Below, in pieces: positions 1 through 6,887 of a stretch of 10,996 nt of DNA (position 1 is its first letter; the number at the start of each line of letters is the position of its first letter). Origin of the DNA: Rhodopirellula sp. GTDB taxonomy: Bacteria; Planctomycetota; Planctomycetia; Pirellulales; Pirellulaceae. The notes under the pieces are model-generated. The model ran no database searches and was not told the origin of the DNA. It saw nothing but the letters and a program-made list of their open reading frames with translations. The stretch spans positions 1 through 10,996 of the forward strand of contig DOPG01000029.1 of the NCBI GenBank assembly GCA_003513555.1, in the 5' to 3' direction. The position numbers and the translations under genes are program-made.

Positions 1-2422
1 GAATCGCATCGGCGGCACAGTTCATCACGGCGGGGTGCCCACTGAGTCCCAGATAGTTGTAGCTGGCAAAACTTATCAGTTCGTTGCCATCGACCACCGT
101 GTGATCGCGCACGATACCATCGTGTACGGTGAAATAGGGGTTAGGGACCCCCGTCATGAGCATTTGCCGCATTGTCGACTTCAGACGTCTGTATTCAGCA
201 AACTGCTCAAAACTGTCCTCAGGCTCGACATCGACGCTTGGGGCCACAGACCCTTGATCGGTAGCATCTGTGTTCACCTCGACGTCCACGACATCACCTC
301 GGAGCAGAGCAGCGGCGCGAGCCTCTCCACCGGGCGGTAAATAGCGTTCAATCGCTAACGCGGTCTGGCCGATCGTCTCGATATCATCAAGGACCTGTTC
401 GGGAAACCTACCACCAAACGTTTTTTCAAGTTTTCGTGCAATCTCCAAACGTTCCAAACTATCAAGCCCAAGATCCAGGACGATGTTCGTCGCTGCGTCT
501 AAGGCAACCGCTCGCTCGCCGGCAACTCGACGCACATGATGCTTGATTGCCTCAATCACCACAGGGCTGACGTTGCTGACATCGACGTCAGCTGAACGTC
601 CGCCAGCCGCAGCGGCTTGCATCATGGGTGCAGCATCGAAATTCATTCGAGCTTCGTTATTCTCTTCCCAACGAACCCACTTGGCGATCAGTTTCAAATC
701 ACCATCTCGGACCGCGTGCAGGCATGCGTGCCTCTGAATCTTTCCACTGCTGGTTTTCGGAACACTACTGTTACGAACCAGATAAACCGCATCGGGTGGC
801 AGATCATGCTCCGCGGTTACAGCCCTACGAATACGCTGCAGATTCCCGTCTCCATCTAGATTTCGCCGCCGCACGGTCTCCGCAACGATAACCAACTGCT
901 CCCTGCCCTCGTAGTCCATCGCGAATGCAGCGACGGAACCGGCCTGAACTGCGTCGCTGCATCTTTCGACCGTCTCCTCAATATCCTGCGGATAACGATT
1001 GACGCCGCGAACAATGATCATGTCCTTAACGCGACCTGAGATGTAAATCTGGCCGTCGTAGAGGAAACCGAGATCCCCGGTCCTGAGATACGGCCCGTCG
1101 CCGTCAATGGTGGTGGCATGGAACGTGCGCAGTGTCGCATCCTTGCGCTGGTAGTAGCCTTGCCCCACGGACGGGCTTTGGACCCAAATCTCACCAATAC
1201 TGTCACTTGGCAGGATCTCCCGTGTACTGGGCTCGACGATGATCACCTTTTCGTCCGGCAGCACAGTACCGCAGCCAACAAGCGTCCGTGCATTCTCGTG
1301 ATCTGCTTGCACGGGACGCACGATTTTCTGATCCAAGGCGCTACGGTCGAAGGTGGTTAACACCGGCCTCGTCTCAGCAGGGCCGCCCGTAACAATCAGG
1401 GTTGTCTCAGCCATTCCGTAGCAAGGCAGGAAAGCTGATCGACGAAAGCCGCACTGCTCAAACTTTTCAGTAAAGGCGTTTAAAGTGGCGGCCCTGATGG
1501 GCTCCGCCCCATTGAATGCGATTTCCCAAGTGGACAAATCAAGACCTTCTAATTCATGGTCTCGGATTTTGTCGACACAAAGCTGGAATGCAAAGTTGGG
1601 ACCGCCGCTGATCGTGACGCCGTACTTCGTAATTCCCTGCAACCAGCGTACAGGCCGCTGCAAGAACGTCATGGGACTGGTCAATACATTTTGCCGCCCA
1701 ATGTATAACGGCATCAAAAGACCACCCACCAGCCCCATGTCGTGGTAAGTGGGCAGCCAGCTCATGCCGACAATTTCAACTTGTGGCTCAAAACCATGCA
1801 AAATGAGTTCGCTGTTTGCGATCAAGTTGGCATGATTCAGCATCACACCTTTGGGTGACCCAGTCGACCCGGACGTGTACTGCAGCACAGCCAGGGTGTT
1901 CGGGGTAATTTTGGGTAACCGCCACGCGTCTGAATCACGTGTCGCTGGATCGTCTGTTCCCACCAACTGTACGCCAATCAGGTCATCGTGCGGACGATCA
2001 CCAGTCAACTGCTCAACGAGTGCTCGCGTCGTTAACGCCCACCTCGCATCGGCATCCACGACAATCGACCGAATCCGCGATGCCTTGCGGTTCCTCCGCG
2101 GCGGATAGGCAGGAACTGCAATCGCCCCGGCAGCGTGACACGCGTAGAATCCGATGACAAAGTCAAGCCCCGGTGGATAGACCAGTAACACCCGGTCCCC
2201 ACTGCGAACGCGACAACGCCCCTGAAGATAACCGGCGAGCGAGCGCACTTCGTCCCACAGCTGTGAGTACGTTAAACGCTGCTCAACCGACTCAACATCA
2301 GTGAAGATATAAGCAGTTTCGTTGGGTCGATGCTCAGCCCAGTAACGCAAAACCGAAACAAAATTGTCTCGGGGAGGCGACTGGGAACCGAAATATTTGT
2401 GCAAATCCACGGTGGATGTCAC
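1..2422 (-). CDS. FAAL-ACP-AOS multidomain enzyme (fatty acyl-AMP ligase, acyl carrier protein, alpha-oxoamine synthase), 3' end outside window
   Basis: Read on the reverse strand from GTG 2422, 807 codons stay open to the window edge. Residues 1 to about 590 are a fatty acyl-AMP ligase. The ATP-binding motif YTSGSTGSPKG begins at Tyr182, the FAAL-typical YGMAETTL is at 335-342, RTGDLGF surrounds Asp450, and KTSSGKIQR carries the expected catalytic Lys561. An ACP follows, with LGLDSLERL and the likely phosphopantetheine-bearing Ser655. After an acidic linker, a PLP-dependent AOS domain begins, with FASYNYLGLSGHP from Phe785. From family knowledge, FAAL activates a fatty acid, ACP holds it as a thioester, and AOS condenses it decarboxylatively with an amino acid to give an alpha-amino ketone. 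The PLP lysine and C-terminus lie outside the window, so AOS integrity is unknown. No in-frame ATG exists between the upstream stop near 2530 and GTG 2422. That GTG overlaps the stop of a short upstream ORF (GTGA), which suggests translational coupling. A TTG near 2472 is an alternative start. Confidence 0.9.
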   Translation of the reverse strand, partial: MTSTVDLHKYFGSQSPPRDNFVSVLRYWAEHRPNETAYIFTDVESVEQRLTYSQLWDEVRSLAGYLQGRCRVRSGDRVLLVYPPGLDFVIGFYACHAAGAIAVPAYPPRRNRKASRIRSIVVDADARWALTTRALVEQLTGDRPHDDLIGVQLVGTDDPATRDSDAWRLPKITPNTLAVLQYTSGSTGSPKGVMLNHANLIANSELILHGFEPQVEIVGMSWLPTYHDMGLVGGLLMPLYIGRQNVLTSPMTFLQRPVRWLQGITKYGVTISGGPNFAFQLCVDKIRDHELEGLDLSTWEIAFNGAEPIRAATLNAFTEKFEQCGFRRSAFLPCYGMAETTLIVTGGPAETRPVLTTFDRSALDQKIVRPVQADHENARTLVGCGTVLPDEKVIIVEPSTREILPSDSIGEIWVQSPSVGQGYYQRKDATLRTFHATTIDGDGPYLRTGDLGFLYDGQIYISGRVKDMIIVRGVNRYPQDIEETVERCSDAVQAGSVAAFAMDYEGREQLVIVAETVRRRNLDGDGNLQRIRRAVTAEHDLPPDAVYLVRNSSVPKTSSGKIQRHACLHAVRDGDLKLIAKWVRWEENNEARMNFDAAPMMQAAAAGGRSADVDVSNVSPVVIEAIKHHVRRVAGERAVALDAATNIVLDLGLDSLERLEIARKLEKTFGGRFPEQVLDDIETIGQTALAIERYLPPGGEARAAALLRGDVVDVEVNTDATDQGSVAPSVDVEPEDSFEQFAEYRRLKSTMRQMLMTGVPNPYFTVHDGIVRDHTVVDGNELISFASYNYLGLSGHPAVMNCAADAI

Positions 2423-2523
2423 GGCCTGGGAGCAAAGGGGAGGAATGGGTACTTCTGAGTTGTTTTTTTGCAATACAACCCGACTTCTAGTCGCCGCTTG
2501 GAAAATGTAAGCTCGTGTTGCAT
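2419..2523 (-). CDS. Possible 34-aa leader ORF coupled to the FAAL-ACP-AOS gene
   Basis: An ATG at 2523 opens 34 codons, beginning MQHELTFSKRRLEVG and ending FAPRP. Its TGA (2421-2419) overlaps the proposed FAAL GTG start in a GTGA junction. An AAGGA ribosome-binding sequence lies 9 nt upstream of the ATG, better than anything in front of the GTG itself. I do not recognise the peptide. It may be a translated leader that feeds ribosomes to the large gene, or a chance ORF. At this length the coding evidence is weak; the ribosome-binding site and the exact stop/start overlap are the only support. Confidence 0.3.
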   Translation of the reverse strand: MQHELTFSKRRLEVGLYCKKTTQKYPFLPFAPRP

Positions 2524-2549
2524 AGTCTTAGATCCTTCAAGTGGAGTCT

Positions 2550-2577
2550 GGATAATGATCACTTAAGTTCATTATCC
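2550..2577. promoter_or_regulatory. Near-palindromic candidate operator in the divergent spacer
   Basis: GGATAATGA (2550-2558) and TCATTATCC (2569-2577) are perfect 9-bp inverted arms. The interior contains ACTTAAGT, itself a palindrome, so the symmetry extends to 13 bp per arm with a 2-nt bulge. Each strand carries GATAAT, five of six matches to a sigma-70 -10 hexamer, although I see no good -35 element at the right spacing. Its position between two divergent genes favours an operator or overlapping promoters over a terminator, and no T-tract follows. The regulator is unknown. Confidence 0.45.
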
Positions 2578-2611
2578 AAGACCCCGTATGGTATTTTCGG
2601 TAACGGCTATC

Positions 2612-2698
2612 ATGTCTGTTGAGGTGTTGCTCAACACGTCAACCAACCCGAACAACTCGTTTTACCCGACGATTCATGAGAAAAAACCACATATCTGA
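2612..2698 (+). CDS. Possible 28-aa Asn-rich leader ORF before the asparagine-synthetase-like gene
   Basis: ATG 2612 opens 28 codons in a different frame from the downstream enzyme and ends with TGA at 2696-2698, overlapping the enzyme's likely start at 2676. The peptide begins MSVEVLLNTSTNPNNS and has four AAC Asn codons within nine residues, which is striking next to an Asn-synthetase-like gene. There is no strong ribosome-binding site. It could be a leader peptide, an upstream coupling ORF, or chance. I recognise no family. Confidence 0.2.
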   Translation: MSVEVLLNTSTNPNNSFYPTIHEKKPHI

Positions 2699-4112
2699 TC
2701 AATCAGCGGCCCCCTCTTCGCAATCACGCGACTCGTTGTTGAATGAACCGCAAAGCTTTCAGGGTCAACCACAGCGGCTGATTGATCGGGTTGTGAATCT
2801 TCTCGACCCGGCAGGTAACATCTTACTCGGAACCAGCTTGGATGAAGCCACTGCGTCGGTTCGACGCGGGGACATCGACGCTGTGCGACAAATAGGTGGT
2901 CAATTCGCCATCTGCGAGCAAGCAGGAAAAACCATCCGAATGGCACGTTCAATTGGCCGCCCCATGCGGTATTTCCTTGCCAAAAGAGCTGAGGGGCCTG
3001 CCCTCATCATCGCCGAGCGAATTGATGAAATCGCGCAACAACTTCACCGGGAAGGCCTCAGCGACCAGTTTAATCCATCCTACACTCGAATGGTGCCCGC
3101 CCATCATCTTTTGGAGCTACAGTTGGTGGGGTGCCCGGACCCAAACCCCGTCTTGACGCGATTTTTCGCCCCCAGGCGAAATCGACTTCCCGCCGATATC
3201 GACCAAATCGGAGCAAACTACATCGGCCAGCTCGCCGAAGTTTGTGACCAATGGCTCGAAACCATTCCGGAAACGGAGCCCATTGGCGTCATGTTCAGCG
3301 GCGGAATCGATAGCGGAGCGGTGCTGGTCGTAATCGATCACCTGCTGCGGCGACGCGGGCAATCTCCCTCCCGCCTCAAAGCATTTACCTTAGCCGTCGA
3401 TGGGGCACCCAGCGATAGTGTGCAAGCTCGCGAGTTTTTGAAAAAAATCGACCGCGAGATGTACCTCGAAGTCATCGATGTTCCAAGGCAGGATTTGTCT
3501 TGGCAAGACGCCGTCCGAGTTATCGAAGACTACAAACCGCTGGACGTCCAATCAGCAACGATGGGACTTGCACTCCTGAAAGCTCTTCGCAACCGCTATC
3601 CCGATTGGAAATACCTCATCGATGGCGACGGCGGTGATGAGAATCTGAAAGATTATCCCATCGAGGAAAATCCTGAACTTACCATCCGCAGTGTCTTGGG
3701 CAATCGCATGCTCTATCAAGAGGGATGGGGCGTGGACGCGGTTAAACATTCACTTGTCTACAGCGGCGGACAGAGTCGTGGACACGTACGCACAAGTGCC
3801 CCAGCAGCAGCTTTGGGCTTCTCAGGATTCAGTCCCTTTGCCGTGCCCAATGTAATTGAAGTTGCTGAAGAAGTTCCATTTGTGGCGTTGACTGACTGGG
3901 ATCACGAAAAACTTTACGGCCTGAAAGGCAGCATCGTGGCTTCGGGAGTGCGGCAGGTCACCGGTATTGATATGCCAACCTATCCAAAACAACGATTCCA
4001 GCGAGGGGCTGCCGATGCAGCAACCTTCGAATTCGTATTCCCGAAACAGGATCAAGAATACCGAGACGCATTCAAAACCGCGTTTGTCGATGAAGCTGAG
4101 TTGCTCAACTGA
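2676..4112 (+). CDS. Asparagine-synthetase-like amide-forming enzyme lacking the glutaminase cysteine
   Basis: From ATG 2676 this encodes 478 residues. Residues of roughly 30-150 resemble the later part of a class II glutamine amidotransferase fold (IGGQFAICEQ, then an RSIGRPMRYF strand like the family's RD-x-GxxPLYY). The first strands and the N-terminal catalytic Cys are missing. The synthetase domain is intact: the ATP-pyrophosphatase loop SGGIDSG is at 208-214, an acidic DGDGGDEN at 316-323 corresponds to the GEGADE region of AsnB, and a Lys/Arg-rich KLYGLKG...PKQRF segment lies near the end. Family knowledge: such proteins adenylate a carboxylate and form an amide. Those without the Cys, such as beta-lactam synthetase (about 510 aa) and lasso cyclases, use an amine rather than glutamine-derived ammonia. 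The substrate here is unknown. An in-frame TTG at 2619 would add 19 residues but gives an unconvincing Arg/Thr-rich start and no Met-Cys. The gene is divergent from the FAAL-ACP-AOS gene, so a shared pathway is plausible but inferred. Confidence 0.85.
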   Translation: MRKNHISDQSAAPSSQSRDSLLNEPQSFQGQPQRLIDRVVNLLDPAGNILLGTSLDEATASVRRGDIDAVRQIGGQFAICEQAGKTIRMARSIGRPMRYFLAKRAEGPALIIAERIDEIAQQLHREGLSDQFNPSYTRMVPAHHLLELQLVGCPDPNPVLTRFFAPRRNRLPADIDQIGANYIGQLAEVCDQWLETIPETEPIGVMFSGGIDSGAVLVVIDHLLRRRGQSPSRLKAFTLAVDGAPSDSVQAREFLKKIDREMYLEVIDVPRQDLSWQDAVRVIEDYKPLDVQSATMGLALLKALRNRYPDWKYLIDGDGGDENLKDYPIEENPELTIRSVLGNRMLYQEGWGVDAVKHSLVYSGGQSRGHVRTSAPAAALGFSGFSPFAVPNVIEVAEEVPFVALTDWDHEKLYGLKGSIVASGVRQVTGIDMPTYPKQRFQRGAADAATFEFVFPKQDQEYRDAFKTAFVDEAELLN

Positions 4113-4497
4113 AGCGATTGCATCGCGACACCGAAAATAAAAAGAAGCGAACGTGACACAACAGCCCCACGCCCCGGTGGGTCAATTGGCAACGCTAGCA
4201 ACACTACTCTCGCAGCAACACACAGCAGCATTGAAGAGCCGTTATAACGACCGAACGGCATCAACGCCCGTGAGAAAATTGCTCTGGCGCTGTCATGTAC
4301 ATTGCCGTCACTCTTACTCGCTGTTCTGCACGCAGGCGCTGTTCTGCACACACCAGCCAGCTTTTTATGCAATCGCCCAAACGCCGAACAAATGAGACGG
4401 TCCGCAAAAGACGGTCACGGCAACTGTCGCCCAAGACTTGCGCATCCGCAGCCATCACGCGTCAGCAACCGTGGCCGCAGCAAGCAGCGCAAACGAC
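4113..4497. other. Convergent intergenic region without a supported gene
   Basis: This spacer separates the 3' ends of the plus-strand asparagine-synthetase-like gene and the minus-strand oxidoreductase. It holds two small hairpins, GCGAT/ATCGC at 4114-4126 and GCCGTT/AACGGC at 4238-4259, neither followed by a T-tract, so I do not call a terminator. It also holds the direct repeat described separately. An 80-codon plus-strand frame starting at GTG 4153 (to 4395) follows an AAGAAG sequence, but its composition (many His, Cys, Gln, Thr) resembles translated non-coding DNA. Confidence 0.6.
4320..4349 (+). repeat. 12-bp direct repeat, two copies, 18-bp period
   Basis: GCTGTTCTGCAC occurs exactly at 4320-4331 and again at 4338-4349. 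The 18-bp period is a multiple of three. In the frame starting at GTG 4153 it would encode LFCTQALFCTH. It may be a simple local duplication. Confidence 0.6.
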
Positions 4498-5838
4498 TCA
4501 GCCCCATGGCTGGCGATATTTGAGGTGACGCAACTTTTGATCTGCTTCTTCGTCACCCACTATATATTCTTCTTTCGCGTTCCAGCTCAATGGTCGTCCT
4601 AACGCATTTGACACGTACCCCAAGTGCCCGGGAGTGATCGACCGATGGCCAACCTCTGCTGGTGCAATCGTCTCCTTTCGCGTCCGAATACAACTCAAAA
4701 AGTTGCCCATGTGGTCATCAGATACGGTTACAGATGCGGAGCCCGGAACAAAGTCTGGTTTGGCCCACCTCGGATCCGACGTTCGCAACTTGCCTCGATT
4801 CACGAACACCGATCCCTCACTGCCAATCAACTCCAAACCTGCCGCATTATCACTGGAGATCGTACTGCTGACTCCGCCCGCATACTTGCACCGGATGGTA
4901 TAGCGTACCGGTGTATCGTAAACACCATTATCTGGAAACGTCCAGCCAATTGCCTCGACCTCTTCTGGGCCCGATGAATCCAACCCCAACGCCCAATGAG
5001 CGATATCGTTGTGATGCCCGATCCAATCCATCAATACGCCGCCACCGTAGGCACTGTGCCCCCGCCACCAACGATGGTGCCTGGCCCGCATGTACGGCAG
5101 GACTTGCGCAGGTCCACACCAAAAATCGTAATCGAGCTGCTGAGGAATCTTTTCCAACTTGGAATCACCCATTGGCTGCGCGTAGCCGGCCTGTTGCCCA
5201 ACTTTGATCGTGTGAACCTTTCCCAGCACCCCATTTCTAACGAGCTCAACCGCGCGACGAAACAGTCGGTCGCTACGCTGCTGCGATCCAGTTTGAAACA
5301 CCGCCCGACGTTTCTCCACTTGTCGGTACACAGCCTGCCCCTCGGTAAACAAATGCGTCACCGGCTTCTCGCAATAGACATCTTTCCCTGACGCAATTGC
5401 ATCCAGAGTACACTTGGCGTGCCAATGGTCAGGCGTCGCGATCACCACCGCATCGACGCCACTCTGGTCAAGCAACTTGCGATAATCCGAGTACCGCGCG
5501 ATGTCATTTTTCGATCCTTGCACACCGTTCTTCGCATAACCAGCGGCAATTTTCTCCCCCGCTGGAGTCAATCCGTATGGATTACCCGTGCCCCAGGCAC
5601 GATCGCGATAGTGTTTTTTGTCCACATCGCAAATCGCAACAATTCTGGCATCGGCGTGATGCTTGACCAACGCATCGATCAGGTTGTAACCTCGTGAGCC
5701 AAGACCAATCACGCCGATCTGGATTCGGTCGTTTGCTGTTTTGCCACTGGCTCCAGGCAAGAAACCAACTCGCGACAATCCCACCCCTCCGGCCAACAGC
5801 ACTTCGCGTCGTCCCAACGATGACGTTCGTTGTTTCAT
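4498..5838 (-). CDS. Tat-exported Gfo/Idh/MocA family oxidoreductase
   Basis: This 446-residue protein has a twin-arginine signal: Arg10-Arg11 in SLGRREVLLAGG, followed by a short apolar stretch. The Rossmann nucleotide-binding motif GVIGLGSRG is at 42-50. ATPDHWHA at 134-141 and the family's EKP triad at 157-159 follow. Further on, GGVLMDWIGHHNDIAHW around 266-282 supplies the conserved Asp/His residues of the catalytic pocket. Family members use NAD(P) to oxidise or reduce sugars or related polyols, and some act as NAD-recycling glycosidases; the substrate here cannot be read from the sequence. ATG 5838 is supported by GGAG six bases upstream. It is the last gene of an operon, 24 bp after the esterase. 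The Tat signal fits a cofactor-loaded protein folded before export. The family call is firm; the reaction is not. Confidence 0.92.
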   Translation of the reverse strand: MKQRTSSLGRREVLLAGGVGLSRVGFLPGASGKTANDRIQIGVIGLGSRGYNLIDALVKHHADARIVAICDVDKKHYRDRAWGTGNPYGLTPAGEKIAAGYAKNGVQGSKNDIARYSDYRKLLDQSGVDAVVIATPDHWHAKCTLDAIASGKDVYCEKPVTHLFTEGQAVYRQVEKRRAVFQTGSQQRSDRLFRRAVELVRNGVLGKVHTIKVGQQAGYAQPMGDSKLEKIPQQLDYDFWCGPAQVLPYMRARHHRWWRGHSAYGGGVLMDWIGHHNDIAHWALGLDSSGPEEVEAIGWTFPDNGVYDTPVRYTIRCKYAGGVSSTISSDNAAGLELIGSEGSVFVNRGKLRTSDPRWAKPDFVPGSASVTVSDDHMGNFLSCIRTRKETIAPAEVGHRSITPGHLGYVSNALGRPLSWNAKEEYIVGDEEADQKLRHLKYRQPWG

Positions 5839-5862
5839 CTCTCACTCCACATTGCAGGTAAG

Positions 5863-6882
5863 TCACTCTGATGGCACATCACTAAAGTTTTTGATGTGGA
5901 ACCGCATGATTCGTTCACCAGCCTTAGCGTAGATCCCACTCGCTGAGTGCGGTACTCCCGGCACCACCAGTCGTTCAAATTTTATTCCGATGCTGGAAAG
6001 AAAACTCATGTAGTCGAGATTATTCTCGTAGTTGAATCCCTTGCTCCCGACATAAATCATCCAATTCACGTTTGGCCCGACTTGTCGTCGACCATAAGCT
6101 TTGGCGAGGTCCCAAGTATTATCCTCTTTTTCGAATCGTAGATCTGGTGACTCAAAACCACCTGAATCGCTGATTCGCTTTTCGGTCTCATATCCACCGC
6201 CACCGGCTGCCGCACTGCAAAACACATCCGGATAACGCAGAGCTAGTCGCATCGTTCCTCGACCGCCCTGCGAGAACCCTTCCAGTCCGCGGCCCGATCG
6301 GTCTGCAACAGTGCGATAAGTTGCGTCAATGTGCGGAATCAACTCTTTGATGAACACGCTGGCTCCCTGCGCACGATTATCATCAGGCAGATTGTAATGG
6401 CTAACAGGGCCTCCATTGACGAACACGTAGATTGCCGGGGCGATCCCGGAAGAGGTCATTAACCTCTGAATCAGAGCAGCAAGCCGATAACTCTTCGACT
6501 CATTTCCCGGACGGCCACCATGCAGATAATAAACAACGGGATATCGCTGTTGCGTTCGCTCGTAACCGGCTGGAAACAGAATCAAATAGCCGACATCCTT
6601 CCCCATACTGGGACTGGAAAATGTTGCGTGTTCGAGCCCGGGCACAGAAGATTCCGGCAGCGGATTAACCCATTTGAAAGAAGGTCGTCCTTTTTTTGCT
6701 CTGGGCTCTTTCTGCTTACCCGGCTGGTCGGCCTTCGTCCGTTGCAGGGTTACCCCGCTTACCGGGTGCTTTCGCCCTGCCCCTTTGCCAACTGATGACT
6801 GCGCATCCGCATTTAGAGTACATACCGCAGCCACCATCAAGACCTGAAGAACCCTCACTTTGCAACTCACTTTGCAACTCAC
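5863..6882 (-). CDS. Secreted alpha/beta-hydrolase esterase (esterase D / feruloyl-esterase type)
   Basis: This 339-residue protein begins with a hydrophobic segment (VLQVLMVAAVCTLNADA), a likely Sec signal cleaved near residue 27, followed by a Lys/Arg/Pro-rich linker. YYLHGG forms the oxyanion region. The nucleophile elbow is GFSQG with Ser204, and PGVPHSA carries the probable catalytic His312. I could not assign the acid residue with certainty. Family members cleave carboxylic esters on carbohydrates or siderophores; a sugar-ester role is inferred from the sulfatase and oxidoreductase around it. The first possible start is GTG 6882, which overlaps the sulfatase stop by 4 bp (GTGA). In-frame GTG codons recur at 6870 and 6858 within a tandem repeat, and an ATG sits at 6837, so the real start is uncertain. 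Starting at any of the four preserves a signal sequence or most of it. Confidence 0.88.
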   Translation of the reverse strand: MSCKVSCKVRVLQVLMVAAVCTLNADAQSSVGKGAGRKHPVSGVTLQRTKADQPGKQKEPRAKKGRPSFKWVNPLPESSVPGLEHATFSSPSMGKDVGYLILFPAGYERTQQRYPVVYYLHGGRPGNESKSYRLAALIQRLMTSSGIAPAIYVFVNGGPVSHYNLPDDNRAQGASVFIKELIPHIDATYRTVADRSGRGLEGFSQGGRGTMRLALRYPDVFCSAAAGGGGYETEKRISDSGGFESPDLRFEKEDNTWDLAKAYGRRQVGPNVNWMIYVGSKGFNYENNLDYMSFLSSIGIKFERLVVPGVPHSASGIYAKAGERIMRFHIKNFSDVPSE

Positions 6883-6887
6883 TTTGC
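6856..6887. repeat. 12-bp tandem repeat across the sulfatase stop and esterase start
   Basis: CACTTTGCAACT is repeated at 6856-6867 and 6868-6879, with eight further bases (6880-6887) of a third copy. On the minus strand each unit reads GTG AGT TGC AAA. This gives the esterase the N-terminal repeat MSCKVSCKV and three in-frame GTG codons, and each GTGA also places a TGA in the sulfatase frame. Confidence 0.85.

Noticed and set aside
35..1748. Several short plus-strand frames (for example 1118-1360, 1485-1748)
   Set aside because: They are antisense to the continuous FAAL-ACP-AOS frame, which has strong domain motifs.
4114..4126. Small hairpin right after the asparagine-synthetase-like stop, considered as a terminator
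   Set aside because: Only a 5-bp stem with no following T-tract.
4052..4372. 106-codon minus-strand frame in the convergent spacer
   Set aside because: It overlaps the 3' end of the asparagine-synthetase-like gene, has no ribosome-binding site and no recognisable domain.
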